Assembly (NCBI RefSeq): GCF_036013955.1
Contig: NZ_CP107903.1
Location: forward strand, 8,804,001 to 8,868,000
Direction: 5' to 3'
Source of the DNA: Streptomyces sp. NBC_00459
GTDB lineage: Bacteria > Actinomycetota > Actinomycetes > Streptomycetales > Streptomycetaceae
DNA: 64,000 bases
A program made the translations under genes and the position numbers. Of the stretch, positions 44,425-53,385 are shown in pieces. Below the pieces are notes generated by a model. The model made no database searches. It was not told the DNA's origin and saw only the letters and a list, made by a program, of their open reading frames with translations. Within the stretch, counting starts at the first letter, position 1. Each line of letters opens with the position of its first letter.

Positions 44425-45198
44425 ATGACCGGCGTTTCCACCATCGAACGTCCTCCGCTCCCCGCCACACCCACCCGCTACACCGTCACCCTCGCCCGCG
44501 ACGAGGACGACGTACGAGCCGCACAGCGGCTGCGCCACGACGTCTTCGCCGGTGAGCTCGGCGCCCTGCTGTCCTCCCCGCAGCCCGGCCTCGACATCGA
44601 CCCCTTCGACGCGTACTGCGACCACCTGCTGGTCCGTGACACGTTCACCGGCCAGGTCGTCGGCACCTACCGGCTGCTGCCCCCGGAGCGGGCCGCGATC
44701 GCCGGACGCCTGTACTCCGAGGGCGAGTTCGACATCTCTCCGCTCGACGCGATCCGCCCCGGCCTGGTCGAGGTCGGCCGCTCCTGCGTCCACCCCGACC
44801 ACCGGGACGGCGCGGTCATCGGCCTCGTCTGGGCCGGGATCGCCCGCTACATGGTCGACCGGGGCCACGACTGGCTGGCCGGCTGCTGCTCCATCCCGCT
44901 CTCCGACGGCGGCACGCTCGCCGCCGGCACCTGGGACCGCGTCCGCGACCGGCACCTGGCTCCGGAGGAGTTCCGGGTACGCCCGCTGCTGCCCTGGTCC
45001 GCCGAGGGCGTGGCCCGTCCGGCCGGCCGCACCGAGCTGCCCCCGCTCCTGCGTGGCTACGTCCGCCTGGGCGCCTGGGTCTGCGGGGAGCCCGCCCACG
45101 ACCCGGACTTCGGGGTCGCCGACCTCTACGTGCTGCTGTCGATGCGCCGGATCAACCAGCGCTATCTGCGGCACTTCCTCTCCCTCGTCCCGGCCTGA
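44425..45198 (+). CDS. olsB: GNAT N-acyltransferase, OlsB-like (lyso-ornithine lipid synthesis)
   Basis: 257 residues. HlyC/OlsB-type acyltransferase: RAAQRLRHDVFAGELGA, GTYRLLPPERA and VEVGRSCVHPDHRDGAVIGLVWAGIARYM form the acyl-donor fold. OlsB transfers a 3-hydroxyacyl chain to the alpha-amino group of ornithine. The next gene, overlapping by one base, is a PlsC-type O-acyltransferase as in the olsB-olsA pair, which makes ornithine lipid synthesis the best reading. GNAT relatives acting on other amino acids are possible. Confidence 0.82.
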   Translation: MTGVSTIERPPLPATPTRYTVTLARDEDDVRAAQRLRHDVFAGELGALLSSPQPGLDIDPFDAYCDHLLVRDTFTGQVVGTYRLLPPERAAIAGRLYSEGEFDISPLDAIRPGLVEVGRSCVHPDHRDGAVIGLVWAGIARYMVDRGHDWLAGCCSIPLSDGGTLAAGTWDRVRDRHLAPEEFRVRPLLPWSAEGVARPAGRTELPPLLRGYVRLGAWVCGEPAHDPDFGVADLYVLLSMRRINQRYLRHFLSLVPA

Positions 45199-46088
45199 TG
45201 AGCGTCTGGCTGCCCAGCGCGCCCTGCACCCCGAGGACGTGTGTGGAGACGACGGGTTCCGCGACGGCCGCACCCCTGGCCGTGCTGCGGCTGGTGACCG
45301 TCCTGGTCGTGCTGCTCGCGGGCATCATGCTGTGCCCGCTCGGCAGGCTGATCCCCGCCGGGTGGGTACGGCGCTGGGCCCGCACCATCGTGCGGGCCGC
45401 GGGCGTCCGGCTCCGGGTGACCGGTCCCAGCGCGCCCACCGGAGGCGTGCTGCTGGTCGCCAACCACATCTCGTGGCTGGACATCCCGCTGCTGGCCGCC
45501 GTACGGCCGGCGAGGATGCTGGCCAAGGCCGAGATCCGGCGGTGGCCGGTGGCGGGCGCGCTGACCGCGACCAGTGGTGCGCTGTTCATCGAGCGCGACC
45601 GGCTGCGGGCACTGCCGCAGACCGTCGCGAGGATCGCCGACGCGCTGCGGGCGGGCACGGCGGTCGTTGCCTTCCCCGAGGGCAGCACCTGGTGCGGCAA
45701 GGCGCAGGGCCACTTCCGCCGCGCGGTGTTCCAGGCCGCGCTGGACGCAGGGGTCCCCGTCCAGCCGGTGCACCTGCACTACCGGCTCGCCGGGGGAGCG
45801 GCCAGCACGGCGCCCGCCTTCGTCGGCGAGGACTCCCTGCTCACGTCGGTGTGGCGAGTGGTGTCGGCCCGCGGGCTGGTGGCCGAGGTCGAGGTACGGG
45901 ACGCCATAGCACCGGGGAGCCATCGGGACCGGCGCGCCCTGGCCAGAGCTGCCCAGCCGCCGCTCCTCGGCCCGCACCGGCCCTCGCCGGCCGAGGCACG
46001 GCACGCCGATACGCCGGGCAGCCGTCCGGATCGGCTTGCTCCGGCCCGGACGGCTGATGCCGGACGGGCAGTCGGCTCCGCCGCGTAG
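45198..46088 (+). CDS. olsA: PlsC-type O-acyltransferase, OlsA-like
   Basis: 296 residues. One or two N-terminal membrane helices (about 22-48) precede the acyltransferase domain with catalytic NHISWLD (NHxxxxD) and FPEGSTW as the second block. It would add the second acyl chain to lyso-ornithine lipid. The C-terminal ~60 residues are low-complexity and Arg/Ala/Pro-rich. Start overlaps the olsB-like stop (TGATG). A hairpin terminator follows. Confidence 0.82.
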   Translation: MSVWLPSAPCTPRTCVETTGSATAAPLAVLRLVTVLVVLLAGIMLCPLGRLIPAGWVRRWARTIVRAAGVRLRVTGPSAPTGGVLLVANHISWLDIPLLAAVRPARMLAKAEIRRWPVAGALTATSGALFIERDRLRALPQTVARIADALRAGTAVVAFPEGSTWCGKAQGHFRRAVFQAALDAGVPVQPVHLHYRLAGGAASTAPAFVGEDSLLTSVWRVVSARGLVAEVEVRDAIAPGSHRDRRALARAAQPPLLGPHRPSPAEARHADTPGSRPDRLAPARTADAGRAVGSAA

Positions 46089-46123
46089 GCACGCCCTGCG
46101 GCGGCCGGTCGCGCAGTTCCCCG

Positions 46124-46170
46124 CGCCCCCGAAGAATGAGGCCGGCTGTGCCGCCTCTTCTTCGGGGGCG
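46124..46170 (+). terminator. 13-bp hairpin fused to dispersed repeat, copy D
   Basis: Arms 46124-46136 and 46158-46170 are perfect, and a smaller GAGGC/GCCTC stem forms in the loop. Its left side is the end of a dispersed repeat (GGTCGCGCAGTTCCCCGCGC, 46107-46126), so repeat and terminator overlap. Confidence 0.8.
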
Positions 46171-46239
46171 GTCGGCCGGGGGTTCGCCGCTCGACTGAGC
46201 CGTTCAGCCCGCCCGAGAGATCCCATGTATGGAATCGCA

Positions 46240-46273
46240 GTTGATCGTGGTGGGGTGATCTTTCGGGATCAAC
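46240..46273. promoter_or_regulatory. GTTGATC/GATCAAC dyad upstream of fucosidase
   Basis: Seven-bp perfect arms (46240-46246, 46267-46273) with a 20-base spacer, about 185 bases before the GH29 start. Possible regulator-binding site; the long spacer makes this uncertain. Confidence 0.3.
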
Positions 46274-46458
46274 ACCTCTGAGAGCCTGCTGTTTTTTCGT
46301 GAATTTGGGTCAATCTCGTCTCAACTGTAGACGCGGCCATGGTCGTTCTCCTATAAATCCATCCGATGTCTTCTGTTGGGTGATGCGGAGCACGGCCGCC
46401 ATGTCGGCGTTCCGCTCCTAGCGCCCTGTCATCCCCCTCTGACACATGGAGCCGCACC

Positions 46459-48513
46459 ATGTCCTCTGCCTCCCTCAGCAGACGCTCTCTGATGAAGGCC
46501 GCCGCCCTTGCCGGTGGAGTCGCCGCCTTCGGGCTGCCGCAGGCTCTGTGGCCCTCCGCCGCCGAGGCGTACACCGTCCCCTCGAAGATGGACTGGTGGT
46601 ACCAGGCCCGGTTCGGGATGTTCATCCACTACGGGTCGTACTCGCAGCTCGGCCAGGGCGAATGGGCGTTCACCAACTCGCGGTGGAGCAAGGCGAACTA
46701 CCAGACCCAGGTCACCCAGAACTTCAACCCGAGCCAGTTCAACGCCGCCCAGATCGCCGAGCTGGCCAAGAACGCCGGCATGAAGTACCTCGTGATCACC
46801 GCCAAGCACCACGAGGGCTACGCGATGTGGGACTCCAACGTCCCGGGCTTCACCGACGCCACCGGCACCAAGCAGTACAACCTGCACGACTTCGGCGGCG
46901 TCCAGACGGACCCGCTCATGCAGCTCAAGTCCGCGTGCGAGAGCCGCGGGATCAAGTTCTGCCTGTACTACTCGATCCTCGACTGGGACCACCCTTCCCA
47001 GACCGACCGCCACGACAACGGCCTCACGACGATGTCGTCGCAGGCCGCCCGCACCGCCTACATCAACGACATGAAGGCGCAGCTCCAGGAACTGCTGGAC
47101 CGATACGACCCGGCCCTGCTGTGGTTCGACGGCGACTGGTTCAACGAGCCTGCCAGCGCCACCCTGGAGCACTGGTGGCTGGAGTCGGACGGCGTCGATC
47201 TCTACAACTGGCTGATCGCCCGCAAGCCCGGCCTCATCGTCAATGAACGGGTCAAGCGGGGCCACCGTCTCGGCGACTACGACGTCGCGGAGTTCGGGAT
47301 ACCCGACGAGCCGATGGGCCGGCCGTGGGAGCGGTGCGTCACCATGAACGACGCCTGGGGCTACAACGCGTCGAAGGAGAACTCCTACAGATCCGTCAAG
47401 GACATCATCCAGGAGCTCGTGACGGTGGTGTCCCGGGACGGCAACCTCCTGTTGAACATCGGCCCCAAGGGCGACGGTTCGGTCACGGCGGGATCCCAGA
47501 CCGTCCTGAACGGCCTGGCCTCATGGATGTCGACGTACAGCGACAGCATCCACGGCACCAGCAGCAGTCCGTTCACCACCGAGCCCTCGTGGGGGAGGCT
47601 CACCAGGAAGAACGGCAAGCTCTTCGCCCATGTCTTTGCCTGGCCCACGAACGGCCGGCTCCAGATACCGCGGATCGACAACACGATCAGCCGCGTCTAT
47701 CTGTTGAACAACCCCTCCGCCTCGCTCTCGTACACCGTCACCGACAAGATCAACGTCACCGTGCCGGCCACCGCGCCGAACGCCAACCTCTCGGTGGTGT
47801 GCGTCGAGGTCCAGGGCATGCCCACGACGGTTTCACCGAGCGTGTTCCAGAACGTCGACTACCAAGGCACCCGCGCCGCTCTGCAACTGGGCAGCTACAC
47901 CTCCTCCCAGCTGTCCGCCGCCGGTCTGGGGCCCGCCGCGGCCTCCTCCGTCCTGGTGCCCGACGGCTACCAGGTGACCGGCTACTCCGGCGACAACTTC
48001 ACCGGCACCGCCTGGACGTTCACCTCGAACAACCCCGACCTCCGGGTGACCGGCAACAACGACGCCATCGCCTCACTGAAGGTGACGTTCAACCCGGCCG
48101 GATACTTCCGCCTGGGCAACGTCACGAGCGGTCTGGTGCTGGACAGCGGCGGCAGTTTCACCAGCGGCTCGAACCTGAAGCAGTGGGAGCCGGTGGACAA
48201 CGCCAACGTCCAGTGGCAGGCGATCGAACTCGGCAACGGCTACTACAGGCTCGTCAACCGCACCAACGGCATGGTCGCCGACGGCTGGGGCGCCACCGCC
48301 AACGGCGATCCGGCCCGGCAGGCCGCCTGGAACAGCGGCACCAACCAGCAGTGGCAGATCACCCACCGCGGCCAAGGCCAGTACTCGGTCACCAACCGCA
48401 CCACCGGACTGGCCCTCGACGGCGGCGGCATGGTCGCCGCAGGGTCCGTGGCCAAGCAGTGGACGTGGCAGCAGCACAACAACCTGCTGTGGACGTTCAA
48501 GCCGGTCGGCTGA
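46459..48513 (+). CDS. Exported alpha-L-fucosidase (GH29) with two binding modules
   Basis: 684 residues. A Tat-type signal (SRRSLMKAAALAGGVAAFG) leads to a GH29 barrel (about 40-330) with FGMFIHYGSYSQLG, TAKHHEGYAMW and nucleophile D224 in LLWFDGDW; a beta-sandwich follows to ~455. Residues ~480-550 look like a beta/gamma-crystallin-type module (VTGYSGDNFTGTAWTF), and ~555-684 are a ricin-type trefoil (LVLDSGG, GMVADGWG, LALDGGG). It belongs to a different GH29 subgroup from the 10349-11908 enzyme, which has a discoidin-like tail. Probably acts on plant or host glycans. Confidence 0.92.
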   Translation: MSSASLSRRSLMKAAALAGGVAAFGLPQALWPSAAEAYTVPSKMDWWYQARFGMFIHYGSYSQLGQGEWAFTNSRWSKANYQTQVTQNFNPSQFNAAQIAELAKNAGMKYLVITAKHHEGYAMWDSNVPGFTDATGTKQYNLHDFGGVQTDPLMQLKSACESRGIKFCLYYSILDWDHPSQTDRHDNGLTTMSSQAARTAYINDMKAQLQELLDRYDPALLWFDGDWFNEPASATLEHWWLESDGVDLYNWLIARKPGLIVNERVKRGHRLGDYDVAEFGIPDEPMGRPWERCVTMNDAWGYNASKENSYRSVKDIIQELVTVVSRDGNLLLNIGPKGDGSVTAGSQTVLNGLASWMSTYSDSIHGTSSSPFTTEPSWGRLTRKNGKLFAHVFAWPTNGRLQIPRIDNTISRVYLLNNPSASLSYTVTDKINVTVPATAPNANLSVVCVEVQGMPTTVSPSVFQNVDYQGTRAALQLGSYTSSQLSAAGLGPAAASSVLVPDGYQVTGYSGDNFTGTAWTFTSNNPDLRVTGNNDAIASLKVTFNPAGYFRLGNVTSGLVLDSGGSFTSGSNLKQWEPVDNANVQWQAIELGNGYYRLVNRTNGMVADGWGATANGDPARQAAWNSGTNQQWQITHRGQGQYSVTNRTTGLALDGGGMVAAGSVAKQWTWQQHNNLLWTFKPVG

Positions 48514-48989
48514 CAGACACTGCCCCTTCCGCATGCCGACGGTCTTCGGCGGTGGGCGCCCACCGGCCGGTAGGTGCCCACCGACAGCGGTTGCGTCCCT
48601 GGAGACGGTGTACGACGCCGCCCGTGCCGGCCCGGATCGGTGCGGGCCGCGGCTGCCACGGCCGCGGCCCGCACGATGGGCGCGGAACCGGCGACCCCGG
48701 GCACGCCATGGTGTTCGGAGACCCGGTACCGGTGGAAACCGGGTGGCTCCGCCTCCCGGGCCGGTGCGACGGTGTCCCGCAGAGCCCCGGCTTCCGGGAC
48801 CGGTCGAGCAAGGAGAACCGGGTCGCGGACAGCACCGGACCCGGTCGCCGTGATCGCACCGGATGACCTGGTGGGTTCGGCACAACGGCTCCGGACGGCT
48901 CCGGACGGTCTCGGATGTGCCCTGCCGGCGATCTTCCCGCCGCACGCATTCCTCGCGGCCCGCCGGGCACCTGTGCGAGGGTGCAGTAC
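48514..48989. other. 476-bp intergenic region with hairpins
   Basis: No gene is convincing; open frames here show poor codon bias and no homology. A 14-bp perfect palindrome (48551-48564) and a 13-bp stem with 9-base loop (48640-48674) can form. The part 48700-48960 is rich in CCGG-type short repeats. Confidence 0.55.
48640..48674 (+). terminator. Perfect 13-bp stem-loop
   Basis: Arms 48640-48652 and 48662-48674. It lies about 125 bases after the fucosidase stop. The palindrome at 48551-48564 is a possible earlier terminator. Confidence 0.65.
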
Positions 48990-49520
48990 ATGTCGACTAC
49001 ACCGGACGGCCGTCCCATACCTCCCGCGCACGCCGACGAACGCGCCATGCTGAGTGCCTGGCTCGACTTCCACCGCGCCACCCTCGCCCTCAAGTGCCAG
49101 GGCCTCGACGACCGGCAGTTGCGCCTCGCCTCGGCGGCTCCCTCGGAGATGACGCTGCTCGGGCTCGTCCAGCACCTGGCCGAGGTCGAACGGAACTGGT
49201 TCCAGCGGGTGTTCGCGCGCCTCGACGTGCCCCTCGTGTACCCGGAGGGCAAGGGCGACGGTTTCACCCTCGTCCCCGAGCGCGGCCTCGACGAGGCGCT
49301 GGCCGTCTGGCGGGCGGAGGTCGCGCGGAGCCGGGAGCTGGTCACCGCCGCCGGCTCACTGGACGAGTCCGGACGCCTGTCGGAGGCGGAGGCGGCTATG
49401 GCAGGTACCCAGGGGCTCTCGCTGCGCTGGATCATGGTGCACATGATCGAGGAGTACGCCCGCCACAACGGCCACGCCGACCTCCTGCGCGAACTCGTCG
49501 ACGGGGCCACGGGTGCCTGA
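48990..49520 (+). CDS. DinB-like (DUF664) metalloenzyme-fold protein
   Basis: 176 residues from ATG 48990. Four-helix DinB fold with the metal His triad suggested by LVQHLAEVERNWF and MVHMIEEYARHNGHADLLRE. The family includes thiol-dependent enzymes such as mycothiol-dependent isomerases and S-transferases, so a mycothiol link is plausible in an actinomycete. No ribosome site stands out. Substrate unknown. Confidence 0.85.
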   Translation: MSTTPDGRPIPPAHADERAMLSAWLDFHRATLALKCQGLDDRQLRLASAAPSEMTLLGLVQHLAEVERNWFQRVFARLDVPLVYPEGKGDGFTLVPERGLDEALAVWRAEVARSRELVTAAGSLDESGRLSEAEAAMAGTQGLSLRWIMVHMIEEYARHNGHADLLRELVDGATGA

Positions 49521-49565
49521 GCCCCGGCAAAGGTCCAACTCAGCCGATCAGTAAGGGGATTCAAC

Positions 49566-50051
49566 GTGTCTGCGCCACGCCTGCGGGCGACTCCACTGCC
49601 GGGTATAGGGGTTCAGTACGACCTCGTCACACGTGAGCAACGGCATCTGTCGGTGGTGGCCCACCGGGACGGCGGCCGTACCGTGAACCTCTACCGGGAC
49701 GACGATCCGGACTCGTGCGCCCAGTCGCTGCGGCTGACCGCGCCCGAGGCGGCCTCGCTGATCGACGCGCTGAGTCCCTCGCACCACAGCTCCAGTCTGC
49801 TGTCCACGACACCGCTGGGGCTGGTCGCGGAGCGGGTGGAGGTCGCCGCCGGGTCGCGCTGGAACGGGCGGGTCCTCGGGGAGACACGGATGCGGACGGA
49901 GACCGGCGCGTCCGTGGTCGCTGTGCTGCGGCGGGCCGAGGCGATCCCCTCCCCGACGCCCGCCTTCCGGCTGGCCGGCGGTGACGTGATCATCGTGATC
50001 GGCACCCGCGAGGGCGTCGACGCCGCCGCGGCGATACTCGGACGGGAGTGA
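49566..50051 (+). CDS. K+/H+ antiporter regulatory subunit (KhtT-like, TrkA-C)
   Basis: 161 residues, GTG 49566. C-terminal half is a TrkA-C (RCK_C) domain, GETRMRTETGASVVAVLRR...GGDVIIVIGT, which binds a ligand and gates a transporter. The N-terminal half (PLPGIGVQYDLVTREQRHLSVVAHRDGGR) matches the KhtT-type lead. It is 7 bases before a CPA2 antiporter gene, the normal KhtTU order. Confidence 0.87.
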   Translation: MSAPRLRATPLPGIGVQYDLVTREQRHLSVVAHRDGGRTVNLYRDDDPDSCAQSLRLTAPEAASLIDALSPSHHSSSLLSTTPLGLVAERVEVAAGSRWNGRVLGETRMRTETGASVVAVLRRAEAIPSPTPAFRLAGGDVIIVIGTREGVDAAAAILGRE

Positions 50052-50058
50052 CACCGCC

Positions 50059-51291
50059 ATGCACTCCCAGGTTCTGCTGATCGAGTTCGGTGCCATCATC
50101 CTCGCGCTCGGGCTGCTCGGCCGGATGGCCGCCCGGCTCAGCTTCTCCCCGATACCCCTCTATCTGCTCGCCGGTCTCGCCTTCGGCGAAGGCGGTCTGC
50201 TGCCGCTCGGCGCCAGCGAGGAGTTCATCGCGACCGGCGCCGAAATCGGCGTCATACTGCTGCTGTTGATGCTCGGGCTCGAGTACACGGCCAGCGATCT
50301 CGTCTCCAACCTCAAGTCCCACTACCCGGCAGGGCTGGTGGACTTCACCCTGAACGCGCTGCCCGGCGCCGTCGCCGCGCTGCTGCTCGGCTGGGGCCCG
50401 GTCGCCGCCGTCGTGCTCGCCGGGGTCACCTGGATCTCGTCCTCCGGTGTCATCGCCAAGGTGCTGGGCGACCTGGGCCGGGTCGGCAACCGCGAAACCC
50501 CGGTGATCCTCAGCATCCTGGTCCTGGAGGACCTGGCGATGGCGGTCTATCTGCCGATCGTCACCGCGCTGGTGGCCGGTGTCTCGCTCGCCGCCGGCAG
50601 TGTCACCCTGGCGATCGCGCTGGGGGCCGCCGGGCTGGTGCTGTTCGTGGCGGTCCGCTTCGGCCGGGTCATCTCCCGCTTCGTCTCCAGCGACGACCCC
50701 GAGAAGCTGCTGCTGGTCGTCCTCGGCCTGACCATTCTCGTCGCGGGCATCGCCCAGGAGCTCCAGGTGTCCGCCGCCGTAGGGGCGTTCCTCGTCGGGA
50801 TCGCGCTGTCGGGCGAGGTGGCGGAGGGGGCGCACACCCTGCTCAGTCCGCTGAGGGACCTGTTCGCGGCCATCTTCTTCGTCTTCTTCGGGCTGCACAC
50901 CGACCCGGCCAGTATCCCGCCCGTGCTGCTGCCGGCCCTCGCCCTCGCCGTCGTCACGGCAGGCACGAAGATCACCACCGGCTACTGGGCGGCCCGCCGC
51001 GCCGGAATCTCGGTCAAGGGCCGCTGGCGGGCGGGCGGCGCGCTGGTGGCGCGCGGCGAGTTCTCCATCGTCATCGCGGGCCTCGCGGTCACCGCCGGCA
51101 TCGAGTCCGACCTCGGCCCGCTGGCGACGGCGTACGTTCTGATCCTGGTCGTCGCAGGCCCGCTCACCGCCCGCTGGACCGAGCCCCTGGCAGCCCGGGC
51201 CGGCGCGTGGCGAACCCGGCGCGCCCGCTCCGGGACCCCGGCCGAGGCACCGGCGAACGAGACGGTGCAGCCGACGACGGTGGGCGACTGA
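50059..51291 (+). CDS. CPA2 cation/proton antiporter (KhtU-like)
   Basis: 410 residues with about 12 membrane helices, Na_H_exchanger family. Conserved blocks are GLAFGEGGLLPLG, the unwound-helix SSSGVIAKVL, and LSILVLEDLAMAVYLP with the acidic ion-binding pair region. It lacks a C-terminal RCK domain, which is instead supplied by the separate gene before it. Likely a K+/H+ antiporter in pH and osmotic balance. Charged tail of ~35 residues. Confidence 0.9.
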   Translation: MHSQVLLIEFGAIILALGLLGRMAARLSFSPIPLYLLAGLAFGEGGLLPLGASEEFIATGAEIGVILLLLMLGLEYTASDLVSNLKSHYPAGLVDFTLNALPGAVAALLLGWGPVAAVVLAGVTWISSSGVIAKVLGDLGRVGNRETPVILSILVLEDLAMAVYLPIVTALVAGVSLAAGSVTLAIALGAAGLVLFVAVRFGRVISRFVSSDDPEKLLLVVLGLTILVAGIAQELQVSAAVGAFLVGIALSGEVAEGAHTLLSPLRDLFAAIFFVFFGLHTDPASIPPVLLPALALAVVTAGTKITTGYWAARRAGISVKGRWRAGGALVARGEFSIVIAGLAVTAGIESDLGPLATAYVLILVVAGPLTARWTEPLAARAGAWRTRRARSGTPAEAPANETVQPTTVGD

Positions 51292-51369
51292 TGGTGCCCC
51301 CGGTCGTAGGGGAGGGCGAGCGGGCCGCTCGGCCGACCCGGCGGTACGGACTGTAGGGCGTCCCGCGGC

Positions 51370-52053
51370 TCACGACGTCTGCGGCGGCAGGGCCCGCACC
51401 AACCCCGACTGGTAGGCGATGACGACCAGTTGGGCCCGGTCGCGGGCGCCCAGTTTCGTCATCGCGCGGTGTACGTGGGTACGCACGGTCAGCGGGCTGA
51501 CGTACAGCTTCGCCGCGATCTCGTCGTTCGAGCCGCCCTCTGCCGCCAGGCACATCACCTCCCGTTCACGGGTGGTGAGCGCCGCGAGCGCCTCCGGGGT
51601 CGCCAACTGGGTGCCCGGTGCCGGGGAGTTGAGGAAGCGGGTGATGAGGGTGCGGGTAGCGCCCGGGGAGAGGAGGGATTCGCCGGAGGCCACCGTGCGG
51701 ATGCCGTCGAGCAGTGCCTCGGCGGTGACGTCCTTGCCGAGGAAGCCGCTGGCGCCGGCCCGCAGCGCCCGGGCCACGTACTCGTCCGTCTCGAACGTCG
51801 TCAGGATCAGCACACGCGTCGCGGACAGTTCCGGGTCGGCGCAGACCGCGGCGGTGGCGGCCAGTCCGTCGGTGCCGGGCATCCGGATGTCCATGAGGAC
51901 CACGTCGGGGAGATGGGCGCGGGTCAGCTCGACCGCCTCGCTGCCGTCGGTGGCCTCGCCGACCACCGTCATGTCGGCCTCGGAGTCGATCAGGATCCGG
52001 AAGGTCGCCCGGAGCAGGGCCTGGTCGTCGGCGAGCAGGACACGAATGGTCAT
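51370..52053 (-). CDS. NarL/FixJ-family response regulator
   Basis: 227 residues. Receiver domain 1-125 with phospho-acceptor D55 (VVLMDIRMPG) and the conserved Lys in FLGKDV; LuxR-type helix-turn-helix about 155-215 (LTTREREVMCLAAEGGSNDEIA). Its start overlaps the kinase stop by 4 bases, so they form a pair. Target genes are unknown; the MMPL transporter upstream on the same strand is a candidate. Confidence 0.93.
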   Translation of the reverse strand: MTIRVLLADDQALLRATFRILIDSEADMTVVGEATDGSEAVELTRAHLPDVVLMDIRMPGTDGLAATAAVCADPELSATRVLILTTFETDEYVARALRAGASGFLGKDVTAEALLDGIRTVASGESLLSPGATRTLITRFLNSPAPGTQLATPEALAALTTREREVMCLAAEGGSNDEIAAKLYVSPLTVRTHVHRAMTKLGARDRAQLVVIAYQSGLVRALPPQTS

Positions 52054-53270
52054 GAGGTGCGCTCTTCTTCTTCCGAGGGCTGGGGGTAGAGGGGCAGCGC
52101 GGTGGAGACCTCGAATCCGCCCTGCGGGCGATGTCCTGCCTCCAGGTTGCCGCCGACGGACTGGGCGCGCTCCCGCATCCCGATCAGACCGAAACCGTGG
52201 GCAGGCACGGGGGCGGCGGGACCTGCGGGGACCGAGGTGGTGGTGGCATTGTTGGTGACCGTGATGGCCAGCCGGTCCGCCGAGTACGCGAGCCGCACAC
52301 ACGCCGCCGCTCCGGCCGCGTGCTTCGTGATGTTGGTGAGAGCCTCCTGCACGATCCGGAACGCCGTCAGGTCCACCCCCGGGGACAACGGGCGTTCCCT
52401 GCCCACGGTGGTGAGGGTGACCCCGAGCCCGGCGGAGCGGACCGTGTCCATCAGCTCGGGGAGCCGGGAGAGCCCGGGGGCCGGTTCCAGCGGGGTGTCG
52501 ACGTCGTCGGCGTGGCGCAGCAGACCGACGGTGGCCTTGAGCTCGCGCAGCGCCGACGAGGTGGTGCCGGTGAGGTCGTTGAGCATCCGGCGGGTCTGCT
52601 CGGGGTTGCTGCGCGCGAGATGTGCGGCGGTGGTCGCCTGGGCGTTGGCCAGAGCCAGATGGTGGGCGACGACGTCGTGCAACTCCCGGGCGATGCGCAT
52701 GCGTTCCTCGGTCACCCGGTGGCGGGCCTCCTCCTCGCGGGTCCGCTCGGCGTGGTCGGCGCGGGCGTGCACGGCGTCCAGGTAGGCACGACGCATGCGT
52801 CGCGCGCTGCCGGCGGCGACCGGGACGAGTACATAGGCGATGGGGGCGACCGTCTTGAGGACGAGCGGGTGGTCGACCGGGTCGAGGATCGTGGCCGTGG
52901 TCACCAGCACGACGATCACGCCGACGCAGTGGAAGCGGGTCGTCCTGCGGTCGGTGAGAACCGCCAGCCAGTAGATCGCCACCATGGCGGGGGCCAGCAT
53001 CAGCACGGTGAGCAGATATCCCAGCGCGCTCGCCGTCATCGCACAGGCCGTGGTCACGACGACGGCCGTACGTGGACGGCTGCGGCTCAGCAGCACGCCG
53101 GCGCACGCGTTGACGGCGAGGAGCACGGCGGGCCACAGTTCCTCGCGCCGGGTGGCGCCGGGCAGGCTGATCCGGGCGCCGACCAGGAAGAGGACGAACA
53201 GCGTCACCACGGTCACCGTGTCGACGACACGTGGATGGTCCGCGATGTAGCGCTCGATGGCGATGTTCAT
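52050..53270 (-). CDS. Sensor histidine kinase (HisKA_3 type)
   Basis: 406 residues from ATG 53270, GGAGAG upstream. N-terminal half has four to six membrane helices with little outside the membrane, then a coiled stretch (DHAERTREEEARHR) and HisKA_3 with H198 in IARELHDVVAHHLA. HATPase blocks follow (FRIVQEALTNITKHA and GFGLIGMRERAQSVGG). It senses membrane or cell-envelope state, as is common for this architecture, and partners the adjoining response regulator. Confidence 0.92.
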   Translation of the reverse strand: MNIAIERYIADHPRVVDTVTVVTLFVLFLVGARISLPGATRREELWPAVLLAVNACAGVLLSRSRPRTAVVVTTACAMTASALGYLLTVLMLAPAMVAIYWLAVLTDRRTTRFHCVGVIVVLVTTATILDPVDHPLVLKTVAPIAYVLVPVAAGSARRMRRAYLDAVHARADHAERTREEEARHRVTEERMRIARELHDVVAHHLALANAQATTAAHLARSNPEQTRRMLNDLTGTTSSALRELKATVGLLRHADDVDTPLEPAPGLSRLPELMDTVRSAGLGVTLTTVGRERPLSPGVDLTAFRIVQEALTNITKHAAGAAACVRLAYSADRLAITVTNNATTTSVPAGPAAPVPAHGFGLIGMRERAQSVGGNLEAGHRPQGGFEVSTALPLYPQPSEEEERTS

Positions 53271-53334
53271 CGGCTCTCTCCGGTCGAAGGGCGTGGATCC
53301 ATGGTCCACGACGGCGCGGCACGACGTCCGACGA

Positions 53335-53365
53335 GGGCCGCCCGTGTGTCCAGCACGGGCGGCCC
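53335..53365 (-). terminator. Perfect 12-bp terminator after MMPL gene
   Basis: Arms 53335-53346 and 53354-53365, 7-base loop. It lies 20 bases beyond the MMPL stop, on the way to the kinase gene, so the transporter and kinase are likely separate transcripts. Confidence 0.8.
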
Positions 53366-53385
53366 CCAGGGCGTACGGCCGAATG

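Larger units (their letters stand above)
46089..46458. other. 370-bp intergenic region with terminator and promoter
   Basis: Begins with repeat copy D and the terminator hairpin (46124-46170). The rest (46200-46430) is AT-rich for this genome and should hold the promoter of the downstream fucosidase; it includes a GTTGATC/GATCAAC dyad. No gene seen. Confidence 0.6.

Noticed and set aside
48497..49564. Minus-strand open frame of 355 codons over the 48.5-49 kb gap
   Set aside because: Ser/Arg/Pro-rich translation with no domain, and it runs antisense through the DinB-like gene.
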